NCBI RefSeq assembly: GCF_024199925.1
Contig: NZ_JANADR010000001.1
Coordinates: forward strand, 8,683,501 to 8,747,500
DNA from: Bradyrhizobium sp. CCGUVB1N3
Lineage (GTDB): Bacteria; Pseudomonadota; Alphaproteobacteria; Rhizobiales; Xanthobacteraceae
Direction of reading: 5' to 3'
Length of the DNA: 64,000 bases
Shown here: piece after piece, positions 50,070 to 58,874 of the stretch
Layout: the number at the start of each line of letters is the position of its first letter
Position numbering within the stretch: the first letter of the stretch is position 1
Notes under the pieces: model-generated
Databases searched by the model: none
Seen by the model: the letters and a program-made list of their open reading frames with translations, nothing else
What the model was told of the DNA's origin: nothing
Position numbers and translations under genes: made by a program

Positions 50070-52063
50070 TTCATACTACCCATCTGTCTATCTCCTTATA
50101 ATTCAAGGCATTTCTGGTTGGCGTCGCAAGACGACGGACTGCGGCGCGATCGCCTGCGAGAGGCATCTTGGCGCACGTCCGGTCGCGTGAGATCAGATTG
50201 TTTGATGATCCATGTCGAGCCCTTGCATAAATGCTCCGCAGGCAATCGTCCCTCAATGATCATGCGACGTATCGTCGATGGACTGACGTCGAGCATCTCT
50301 GCTGCTTCGATTAACGAGCGCTCACCTCTATCCTGGCGTTCCCCCTCACGATAACGGGCGATCTCGCGGGTTCTGCGCAACGAACATACGCTCGTCCTCG
50401 TCCAGGACGCCCCGTGCGGGGTTGTTTTTCCGGAGCGATTAAGCAAGGCGGCGATCGAGTAGTCAGGCATTTGACGTGCGAGCATGCGCACAAGATCCAC
50501 TACCTCGATGTCGGTCGTCCAACGCGTCACGCCGACACGGTTCTTCTTAACTTTCAGGCGGGTGTGATCGCCACCTTGCCAATGATGATGAGGTTCAGAT
50601 GCTGATTGTCCTGATCCAGGTCGACGACGATTTCCGACAGCACTGTACGCAGGATCTTCTTCTTGATCTCCGACGTAACACCGGGGCGCTGCCAAGCTCT
50701 ATTCAGATCGTCCCCGAGCTTAAGCAGCGCTTCGCGATCGCCGGCGCTAAGTCCAGGAGAAGGCGAACTGGCCAAACTCTCGATTTCTCGCTCAATTGTA
50801 CGCACAGCTTGGATGCGCTCGTTCCAGCGACGCTCAAGTTCACCAGCGACGTGACGATTGTCGGGGTCGACCGCGTCATATTGGCGATACGCTCGGTTTG
50901 CTTCGTAATGCGCCTGTTCAAGAGACCTTTGGAGCTGAAGCAGTTTTTCCGACTGTTCGGCGCCCTGAGTTTTCATTGCATTTAGCGCAGCCTCAACGCC
51001 AAGCGGTTGAAGCCGCTCCAGCACCTCTCGCGCCACCATCCGATCGAGGCGCATTCCACCGAAGCCAAGACAGGCTGCGACGGCCGCCTTGTTGAAGTCT
51101 CCGCGGCAGACATATCTCTGCGTGTCGCCGCCTCTGCCGGAATACTGAACGTATAACCGCCGGCCACATCGCGCGCAGCGCAAAAGCCCAGGGAGAAGTG
51201 CTTCGCCGCGTCGGACGGCTCCTCGACCCAGGTAGCTCTTGCCGTTGGCATTGTCCGCAATGAGGCGCTGGTTTCGAACAAACTCATCCCAGGAGATGTA
51301 GCCCTCGTGATGGTCGCGGAGCAGCACGTCCCAGGCTTTCCAATCTCGTTGGGGATTTCGCTTTACCTTCTTCCGACCGTTCTCGACCGTCATCCAGACA
51401 CCCCGTCGTCCGAACACGTAGGCACCGGCATACACAGGGTTGGTGAGCATGTGATTCAACGTCGTGTAGCTTGGTGTACGCCATTCGATTTTCGGATCGT
51501 GCGAACCTCCCGCGGCGAAGGGTAGTGCGATCTTCTCCTGGAGCAACCAGAGCAAGACCTGCCGGATCGATTGGAGCTCCACAAACTTCCTGAAGACAAG
51601 ATCCAGGGACTCGCGGACACGTACGTCCGGGTTTTTCTCGATTCGATCATCCTTCGTCTTCACATACCCGACCGCGACCGTCGTGAAGTGCTCGCCGCGC
51701 CGGGCCTTTTGTTTGACGGCTTCGACTGATCGCTGTCGAATGACGCTGAGCTCCAGCTCGCTCATCGTGCCCTTCATCCCCAAGAGCAATCGATCGTTAA
51801 TCGACCGAGAATCATAGACGCCATCTTCGTCGATAATGAGCGTGCCGACGGAGCCGCAAACTTCCAACAACGTGTGCCAGTCTCGACCGTTTCGAGCGAG
51901 GCGGGAAGCCTCGATTGAAAACACCGCACCGACGCGCCCCTCGCAGATTAACGCCAACAACCGCTCGAATCCACGTCTTGCAACGCCGCCGCCGGACTTG
52001 CCGAGATCATCATCAATAACCTCGACATCGCTCCAGCCGAGTGCGCGTGCGCGTGCCTCAAGG
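50070..52063 (-). mobile_element. serine-recombinase cassette 3, truncated, inside IS66 tnpC
   Basis: From about 50070 the tnpC frame gives way to sequence that, on the minus strand, encodes a large serine recombinase whose stop lies about 28 bp from the boundary, as in cassettes 1 and 2. It too is antisense to the host gene. The right part, with the recombinase N-terminus and any accessory ORFs, is missing, cut at about 52063 where IS256 sequence starts. No far boundary with tnpC can be found. Confidence 0.75.
50096..52063 (-). pseudogene. large serine recombinase 3, N-terminally truncated and frameshifted
   Basis: The minus strand reads ALGWSDVEVIDDDLGKSGGG and FSIEASRLARNGRDWHTLLE, then TNPVYAGAYVFGRRG, the zinc ribbon LLRCARCGRRLYVQYSG and a coiled coil. 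Near 50590 one base is missing (ATCATCATTGG where ATCATCCATTGG would keep LHWQGGDHT). The C-terminal region then continues in another frame (MLARQMPDYSIAALLNRSG, EAAEMLDVSPSTIRRMI). About 40 N-terminal residues, including the catalytic Ser, are gone. It resembles recombinase 1 more than recombinase 2. Not functional. Confidence 0.92.
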
Positions 52064-53227
52064 CCAGGTCTTCGATGCGGCGTCGATCAACTTGAACACC
52101 ATCAGCTTGGCGGTTTTCGGCGAGAGCGATCCTTTCGTTCGCACCGTCCGGTGCCGCACCGTGGCGAACACGCTCTCGATCGGATTCGAGGTGCGCAGAT
52201 GAACCCAATGCTCGGCAGGGAAGTCGAAGAACGCGAGCAGCACCTCACGATCCTTGATCAAGCACTCGACCGCAGGTCCGTATTTGGCACGGTATTTCTC
52301 GACGAAGGTGTCGATCGCGGTTTCGGCTTTCGCCCGGCTCGGCGCCAGATAGACGTTCCGCAGATCGTTCTTCATCGCGCGCTGCACGGATTTGGCGACC
52401 TTGTCGAGCACGTTGCTGACTTTGTGGCACCAGCACCGCTGGTGGCGCGTGCCAGGGAAGACCTCGTCGAGGGCCTTCCAGAACCCCAGCGCGCCGTCAC
52501 CGACCGCCACTTGGGGAGCGATCCGCAGGCCGCGCTGCTTCACATCGATCAAGAGCTCACGCCAACTCTGGGCGCTCTCGCGGGCGCCGACCTGGAAGCC
52601 GACCAATTCCTTGCGGCCCTCCGGCGTCGCGCCGACCAGCACCAGGATACATTCGCTGTGATCCTCCATCCGGGCCTGCAAATAAACCCCATCGGCCCAC
52701 AGATAGACGTAGCGCCGCGCCGACAGGTCACGTCGCTGCCAACGCTCGTACTCGGCCTGCCAGTCGGCCGTCAGGCGTGCAATCACCGACGGCGACAGGT
52801 TCGGCGCGTCCTTGCCGAGCAGCGCCGACAGCGCCTCCTGGAAGTCGCCGGTCGAGATGCCGCGCAGGTAAAGGATCGGCAGCAGGGCATCCAGGCTCTT
52901 CGTCCGCCGCGCCCACAGCGGCAGGATCGCCGAGCTGAAGCGGATCCGATCGGCTGAGCTGGCGCCGCGGTCTCTCACCTTGGGCCGGGCGACCTCGATT
53001 GCGCCGATCCCCGTGGCAATCTTGCGCGTAGGGCCATGGCCGTGCCGGACCACACGGGCGCGGCCACCCGGCAGCTTCAGCTCCGCCGTCGTCTCCAGAA
53101 ACGCCTGCAGTTCGATTTCGACCGCCCTGGCGAGCAGATCACGGGCTCCATTGCGCAGGATTTCTGTCAGTGGATCGTCAACCGCCGACCGCTGACGGAA
53201 GGGGAGAATCTTGGTAGTCTCGTTCAT
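52058..53227 (-). pseudogene. IS256-family transposase, C-terminally truncated
   Basis: This is a 389-residue mutator-type DDE transposase: ARDLLARAVEIELQAFLE, PTRKIATGIGAIEVARPKVR, YVYLWADGVYLQARMED (D), LIDVKQRGLRIAPQVAVGDG (D), CWCHKVSNVLDK and FVHLRTSNPIES-like HWVHLRTSNPIESVF (E). The ATG at 53227 follows AAGGAGAG. The frame ends abruptly after SKTW with a stop provided by recombinase-cassette DNA, so about 20-30 C-terminal residues and the element end are lost. The catalytic residues remain, but transposition is unlikely. Confidence 0.9.
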
Positions 53228-53299
53228 GGCGTATCGCTCTCCTTGAGGTTCTGGCAGGCTGGACACCCGCCTCGATACGCCGCCTCTCTCAACCCGTCA

Positions 53300-53851
53300 T
53301 CACCCAGTTTCGGCCATAGCTCTGACGAGATAGGCCCGCACGAACAGCATGCGACTGTGGCAGAGCCGGACGTGGGCGACCTTCACCATCACCGTGGTGC
53401 CGCTCAAAAGCACGACCTCGTGGCTCCAGTCGAACTGATAGGCTTCGCCTGGCGCAAAGCTCAGCGGGACATAGGCTGATGCTGTCGAGGTGCCGCGCTC
53501 CCGGCTCCAGCGTCGCGCGTAGCGACGAACCGCGTCATAGCCGCCGTTATAGCCCAAGCCGCGAAGCTCTTCGAACAACCGGATCAGCGTCAGCCGTTCC
53601 CGTGCCGCCTTGCTCTCATTTGCCGCCAACAGCCGGTCAAGCTCGGAACTCCACGGCCCCATCTTCGGGAGCGGCTGCGTCTCCCGTTCGTACCGAAACT
53701 CCGTTGCTTGAGAACGAATAACCTTGCGGACCACCTTCCGCGACACGCCGAGTTCTCGGCAGATCGCCATGATCGGACGACCATCAACAAAATAGGCGCG
53801 ACGGATCTTGGCAATCGTCTCCACTACCAGCATCCCAACCTCGGCTTCCAT
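53300..53851 (-). pseudogene. IS21-family istA, N-terminal part only
   Basis: This 183-codon remnant starts MEAEVGMLVVETIAKIRRAY and has a helix-turn-helix (MAICRELGVSRKVVRKVIRS), a basic linker and the first catalytic strand (EAYQFDWSHEVVLLSG). It differs from the other two IS21 types in the window. The catalytic domain stops at about 53300, just before the IS256 gene's upstream region, so IS256 or a linked deletion removed the rest. Confidence 0.85.
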
Positions 53852-53939
53852 GACTCAATGGAAGCCACTGTGGACCCTTGCCCCGGGGTCCCGATTGGAT
53901 GCCGATTACCCCGAATACGGGGTCCTTATTCCATGCCGA

Positions 53940-54725
53940 AACACAGAGAAGAGCCGGCCCGTGGCGGTCGTGCTGCGGCCCGGCAAGACGCCGGGCGGCG
54001 TCGAGGTGCGTGCCCATCTGCGCCGCCTGATACGGCATATCCGGACGCGGTGGCACAAGACGCGAATTACGTTCCGTGGCGACGGGCACTATGCTCGGCC
54101 GGAGGCCATGACGTGGTGCGAGAACAACGGCATCGACTACATCTTCGGTCTGTCCGGTACCAAGCCTCTCGCCAGAAAAGTCGACGAGGTCGCCGACGAC
54201 GTTCGCACGCGACGCGCCATCGAGAACCTGCCTGTTCTGCGCGGCTATACCGAGACGCGCCACAAGGCAAAGTCCTGGGATCACGAACGGCGCACTGTCG
54301 CCCGTATTGAGGCGACGATGCTCGGCCTCGACATCCGCTTCGTCGTCACCAGCCTCGATGTCGGCTCGGCCGAGTGGATCTACGACAGCCTGTATTGCGC
54401 GCGCGGCCAAGCCGAAAATCTGATCAAGCTGCATAAGACGCAGCTCGCCTCCGATCGCACCAGTTGCCGTTCGGCGCTCGCCAACCAGGTCCGTCTCGTT
54501 CTCCACACCGCCGCTTATTGGTTGATGCTTACCGTGCGCGGCGCCATTCCCAAAGTCCGGGAATTGGCCACTGCCGAGTTCGCGACGCTGCGTCTTCGTC
54601 TCTTGAAAATCGCAGCCCGGGTCGTCGAAACCGCGAGCCGCATTCGCCTTGCGTTCGCCGCGGCATGCCCCGAAGCCGACCTCTTCCGCAGCTTGCCCGG
54701 CGCGCTGCTCCCGCTCGGCCCGTAA
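53940..54725 (+). pseudogene. IS1380-family transposase, N-terminally truncated
   Basis: Residues from SRPVAVVLRPGKTPGGVEVR onward match IS1380-family enzymes: [52 protein letters not shown] and [20 protein letters not shown], to the natural stop. The first third, including the first catalytic Asp, is missing, replaced by the terminal sequence of the IS21 remnant. The open frame upstream of 53940 is unrelated. Confidence 0.88.
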
Positions 54726-54756
54726 CCGACCGGGCCTGCGCCCGCTCACCCGCCCC

Positions 54757-54893
54757 ATTCCGCGGCGGCACGCTGCATGCTGGTCGACATCTCGTTGGCC
54801 ACCGTGCTTTGCTCCTCGATGGCGGCGGCAGTGGATGTCACGTATTCGCTGACATCATTGATTGCCTGCTTGATAGAGCTCAGCGCACTCACG
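54757..54893 (-). pseudogene. chemoreceptor signalling-domain fragment, inverted piece
   Basis: The minus strand reads [20 protein letters not shown], then [20 protein letters not shown] and QRAAAE. This is the descending helix of the methyl-accepting chemotaxis protein signalling hairpin. It should follow the piece on the opposite strand at 54894-55092, so the two halves have been separated by an inversion. The right end of this fragment abuts IS1380 DNA. Confidence 0.75.
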
Positions 54894-55092
54894 ACATCGC
54901 CCGATATGCCATTGAGGCTGCCCAGCGCCTCACCGAGGCCGCGCAGGCGATGAGCGGTATCGTCGAGTTGATCAATAACATCACGGGGCAGATCAATCTG
55001 CTCGCGCTCAATGCGACGATCGAGTCTGCGCGCGCTGGCGAAGCCGGACGCGGTTTCGCAGTCGTCGCTTCCGAAGTGAAGAGCCTCGCCAA
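54894..55092 (+). pseudogene. chemoreceptor signalling-domain fragment, hairpin tip
   Basis: The plus strand encodes [20 protein letters not shown], then [20 protein letters not shown] and [17 protein letters not shown], the most conserved tip of methyl-accepting chemotaxis proteins that contacts CheA/CheW. It has no sensor or membrane part. The frame breaks off at KSLAN and merges at about 55092 into rfbC sequence, so this is a rearrangement junction. Confidence 0.85.
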
Positions 55093-55520
55093 CCTTCGTG
55101 CAGGACAAAATGTCCCGCTCGCGCTACGGTGTGCTGCGTGGTCTGCATCTGCAAAATCCCCATCACCCATTGCAAACTGGTCGCCGTGCTGCGAGGCAAG
55201 GTCCTCGACGTCGCCGTCGACATACGCGTCGGGAGCCCAAAATTTGGACGTCACGTCGCCGTTGAATTGAGCGACGAGAACCGGCGGCAATTATGGGTTC
55301 CGCGCGCGGCTTCGCGCACGGTTTCCTGGTGCTCTCAGAGACCGCGGACTTTTTCTACAAATGCGACGATTTCTATAGTCCCAAGAACGAGATCTCGATC
55401 CGCTGGAACGATCCCACGATCGGCATCAACTGGGGGTATCGAACGTCGCTGTCGGGGAAGGATGCGGACGCGCCGCTCCTTGCCGACTCGAAAAACCTTC
55501 CAGCCTACGGGCAAATCTGA
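55093..55520 (+). pseudogene. rfbC: dTDP-4-dehydrorhamnose 3,5-epimerase, frameshifted
   Basis: Three frames together give the RmlC/RfbC fold: [20 protein letters not shown], then [20 protein letters not shown] and [20 protein letters not shown], then RGFAHGFLVLSETADFFYKC, SPKNEISIRWNDPTIGINWG and PLLADSKNLPAYGQI-stop. At least two frameshifts (near 55150 and 55290) inactivate it. The N-terminal about 40 codons are replaced by chemoreceptor sequence. Its stop overlaps the ATG of rfbD, the normal operon arrangement. Confidence 0.92.
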
Positions 55521-56424
55521 TGCGGATATTGTTGACAGGAACCGACGGCCAGGTCGGAGGCGCATTGCAACCACTCCTGGCAGGGCTCGGTACGATCGTT
55601 GCGCCTGGCATCGCGGAGTTTGATATGTCCAAGCGTGAACGGCTTGTCTGCGAGCTCGACATCTTCAAGCCCGATCTCATCATCAACCCCGCGGCCTAAA
55701 TCGCCGTAGACCGCGCTGAAGACGAGCGCGAGGTCGCATTCCGCATCAATGCTGGAGGCCCAGAGGTCATCGCCCAATGGGCGGCGAAACACCGCGTGCC
55801 GCTGGTGCATTTTTCCACCGACTATGTCTTCGACGGCTCCGGGGAGGCCGCCGTGGCGCGAGGATAGTCCGACGGGCCCGGCTTTCGGTCTATGGCGCGA
55901 GCAGGCTTGCCGGCGACACTGCCATTCGCGCGGCCGGCGGTCCGCATCTGACCGCGCGCACCTCCTGGGTCTACGCCGCCAAAGGCGCGAACTTCCTGCG
56001 CACCATCGCGCGGCTTGGGCCCGAGTGCAAAGAGCTGCGCATCGTTGCCGACCAGATCGGCGCGCCGACGACGGCGAGGACGATCGCTAGTGCCATTGCT
56101 GATATCGTGCTGCCAAATCTGTGAAACCTGAATGAGCACTTTGCGCGCAAAGGCGGCGTCGTCAATCTCGTCTGCACCGGCCAGACCAGTTGGCATGGCT
56201 TTGCGAGCACCATCGTCGCCGGCCTCAGGTCGCGCGGTCTGAAGCTCCAGGTGGAAACGATCGTTCCGATCGCCACGGCTGATTTCCCGACCAGCGCGAT
56301 GCGGCCCTGCAACTCCCGACTCGACCTGTCGCGCCTGAACAGACAATTCGGAGTGATCACGCCGGCCTGGCAGGTGGCGCTGTCGGTCGAACTCGACGAT
56401 TTCGTTCAGGAAGAAGCTGCGGGT
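55520..56424 (+). pseudogene. rfbD: dTDP-4-dehydrorhamnose reductase, stops and frameshift
   Basis: It starts MRILLTGTDGQVGGALQPLL and runs to DLIINPAA, where TAA replaces a Tyr codon (55697-55699). It continues AVDRAEDEREVAFRINAGG, VPLVHFSTDYVFDGSGE, then a frameshift near 55860. SVYGASRLAGDTAIRAAGG and FLRTIARLGPECKELRIVAD follow, then a TGA at 56121-56123, and finally VNLVCTGQTSWHGFASTIVA to the end. The YxxxK motif appears as YGASRLA, with Arg for Lys. Rhamnose synthesis from these copies is not possible. Confidence 0.92.
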
Positions 56425-56525
56425 ATTGAGCCGGCGCGCCCGCTCCAGCGGCGAGCCTATTCATGATACAGTGGCGGATCGAGCAAAGAGCGCGCGGCGA
56501 TCTTGAGGGGCGATGAGGCGCTGCC

Positions 56526-58874
56526 TCAAAACCCCAACGGCACGTCGCGCGCTGGCGCAAGATGATTGTAGCGAGGGTTACGCGGCCCCGGCGGCCAGGC
56601 GAGGCCGCTGTAGGGAATCCCATCGCGCGACAGCTGCGGATTGTAAGTGGGGTCCTCGTTGAGCCACTCACCCCAGCGCGCCCGAAGCAGGCTAAGTTCG
56701 TGCTCGAACCGGCCGCGTCGATCGGCACGATCATCCACACCGCGGCTCGCCGATTCGGTGTGGACCAGCTTCGCATGCGGCGTGAAAACGATGCGCTTGC
56801 CCGCCTGGCGCAGCCGTAAGCAATAATCCACGTCGTTGAAGGCGACGGCAAAGCGCGCTTCGTCCATTCCACCAACGGCAAGATAGTCGCTTCGTCTCGT
56901 CGCGAGGCAGGCCGCAGTCACGGCGCTGCATTCGTGCGCCACCCGGAGTTGATCGAGAAAGCCCGGATCGTTGGCGAATCTGTCGGTAAAGGCGTGCGAC
57001 GCCGCAAAATTCATCCCCAACACGACACCGCCATGCTGAACGACGCCGCCAGGCCAGGTCAGGAGCGCGCCGACCGCACCGACATCAGGCTCGGCCAGCC
57101 GCGTCAGCATCTCCACGAGCCAATCGTCGGAGCTCGCTTCGATATCGTTGTTGAGCAGACACAGCACGTCGCTGTCGAGAACCGTGCAGGCTTGATTGTT
57201 GAGCCTTGCGAAGTTGAAGGGGCCTTCGACCCGCAAGGTCCGCACGCCGCGTCTCGCCAGACCTGCAAGGTAGGCCATGGTGTCCGGATCGGCACTGTCA
57301 TTGTCGACGACAAGAATATCTGCGCGGCAGCGATCGACCGCGGGCGCGATGCTGTCGAGACAGGTCCGCAGGAGCGGGAGACGATCGCGGGTCGGTATGA
57401 CCACAGTGACGCGCTGATACGCCATCGCTCGACCAATTCGGACCGCTGGAAAGAGATGGCCGCGCTGTGGAATCACGTCCGCGCTGATGCCGCGTGCGTC
57501 GAGGTGCATCTGGCTCGCCGCGGCAAGCTGGTAGCTTGCGTTCGCTCGATCGAGTTTAGGCAGCGTTGCCAGCGCTCCCGGCAAGTGAAGGATACAATCT
57601 TGGTGCGGACCAGCGTGATCGAGCAGGCAGTTGAAGAGGCGGTAGAGATTGTCGGGGCGGGCCTCGAGGCCTGTGCGCAGGACGTCCCGTCGCGCGGCGA
57701 ACAGATGCGCACAATAGCCTTGCTCGAGCATTCTCTCATAGTCAAAGGCGGGAAAGGCTAGCGGCCAGAGTCGGCCGTCCTCGGCAAGAAAATCGAGATC
57801 GCCGTACAGGGCGATCGCATCCGGATAGGCGGCGAATGCGGCAGCGATTCGCGCCAGGGCATTTGGCTCGAGCACGACACCTGGCATCGCGATGACGATG
57901 TGATGTGCATCGAATGCGGCATCGTCCAGAAATTCCAGGATAGCGTCGGGGTCGACGGACAGCGGCTTACCGTCGATCACGCCTGCCATCCATCTTTCGT
58001 GGGTCTGGGCGTCCAGCGCGGCGAGGGTTTGCTCAGTGCCGGCGGCGCCGGCAACGACTACAGCGAGCGAAAGGCCACTCTCCTGCGGCGCCGGCAGCGG
58101 GAAGCGATCGCGCCAATTCACGTAGTCGGAGAGGGGAAGCGAAGCTGGAATGAGTTGATCATACAGCTTACCGCGCAGACGCTCGGCACCATAGCCGCCA
58201 AGGGCGTCGATCATTCCGGTGAGACCGTCAGGAAAGGCAACAAACACGGTCGTCGCCGGGATTGGCTCTCCGTTCCCCCTGCGCAAGGAAATCCTGTGAA
58301 CGCGTCCGTTGGCAAAACGTTGGGGAACGTGGAGATGGAAGGCGCGTACGATCCGACGTGCGGCGGGTTCACCGCTATGGGTCCAAGCTGTAGCGTGAAC
58401 CTGCGCGACGGCCTCTCCGTCAACAATCGCTTCCAAGAAGAGAGCGGGTTCGCTGTCGATCCAACCTTCGAAATGCAGCCCGCCAAGCCAGCGTAACTCG
58501 CATGTCTTGCGCAGATCAGCGAGACTTGCGTGGTCACGCGCGAGATCAAGAGGGCGGCCGACGGGCGCGTCAAGATTGGCTAGGCGCGCCTCGAGGGCGC
58601 GCGCGGCGCGAAGCAAATTTGGCTCGATCGCGATCGCGAACCCGCAACTCGCCTCGAGTCCTTGTTCAGCAAGCGCGGGAACGAAGGCGTCGGCATAGGC
58701 TGTTCTGAACACCAGCCCGTCTAGCAAAATCTCTACGGTGAAGCGGCGCTCCGGCGCCTGGGGCGAGTACACGAAGCCGGACAACGTGCCATCGCTCGCG
58801 AGCGCAAGGCGGCTGACAAGCTTTGGCGTGATCAACGGTTCGATCTGGGGGCGAGAGAGACGCGACATGCTCAT
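56526..58874 (-). CDS. large GT2-family glycosyltransferase
   Basis: This 782-residue protein has a beta-rich N-terminal 220 residues of unknown type (LASDGTLSGFVYSPQAPERR) and a middle part like an inactive or partial GT-A fold (PDAIALYGDLDFLAEDGRLW). A C-terminal GT2 domain begins at about residue 485: VTVVIPTRDRLPLLRTCLDS, ILVVDNDSADPDTMAYL, CLLNNDIEASSDDWLVEML and FAVAFNDVDYCLRLRQAGKR. It resembles O-antigen rhamnosyl/mannosyltransferases with NDIE and NDVDYCLR motifs. It starts in an ATGA overlap with the upstream GT gene, so they form an operon. The substrate is unknown; a surface polysaccharide is likely. Confidence 0.9.
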   Translation of the reverse strand: MSMSRLSRPQIEPLITPKLVSRLALASDGTLSGFVYSPQAPERRFTVEILLDGLVFRTAYADAFVPALAEQGLEASCGFAIAIEPNLLRAARALEARLANLDAPVGRPLDLARDHASLADLRKTCELRWLGGLHFEGWIDSEPALFLEAIVDGEAVAQVHATAWTHSGEPAARRIVRAFHLHVPQRFANGRVHRISLRRGNGEPIPATTVFVAFPDGLTGMIDALGGYGAERLRGKLYDQLIPASLPLSDYVNWRDRFPLPAPQESGLSLAVVVAGAAGTEQTLAALDAQTHERWMAGVIDGKPLSVDPDAILEFLDDAAFDAHHIVIAMPGVVLEPNALARIAAAFAAYPDAIALYGDLDFLAEDGRLWPLAFPAFDYERMLEQGYCAHLFAARRDVLRTGLEARPDNLYRLFNCLLDHAGPHQDCILHLPGALATLPKLDRANASYQLAAASQMHLDARGISADVIPQRGHLFPAVRIGRAMAYQRVTVVIPTRDRLPLLRTCLDSIAPAVDRCRADILVVDNDSADPDTMAYLAGLARRGVRTLRVEGPFNFARLNNQACTVLDSDVLCLLNNDIEASSDDWLVEMLTRLAEPDVGAVGALLTWPGGVVQHGGVVLGMNFAASHAFTDRFANDPGFLDQLRVAHECSAVTAACLATRRSDYLAVGGMDEARFAVAFNDVDYCLRLRQAGKRIVFTPHAKLVHTESASRGVDDRADRRGRFEHELSLLRARWGEWLNEDPTYNPQLSRDGIPYSGLAWPPGPRNPRYNHLAPARDVPLGF

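Larger units (their letters stand above)
47341..50070 (+). pseudogene. tnpC: IS66 transposase TnpC, interrupted three ways
   Basis: The N-terminal part (47341-48243) has the coiled coil, the zinc-binding CPCCTGQM region, KYACRACEGPIVQAPAP and the catalytic start FCDETPLPVLDPG, up to FEGVLQV. An IS1111-group element follows, and the frame resumes at 49611 with GYAAYASLVGDAKMSGQIQL, RRNFVRVHK, then a TAG at 49771 where Tyr is expected. It continues SRRSTLIKAIDYMLERW and DSNTVERSIRPIAIGKKNS to GDDEGA at about 50068, where serine-recombinase cassette 3 begins. The C-terminus is lost. It is dead, and each lesion is independent. Confidence 0.93.

Noticed and set aside
53808..53939. N-terminal extension of the IS1380 ORF
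   Set aside because: This part is IS21 end sequence antisense to the istA start; the IS1380 similarity begins only at about 53940.
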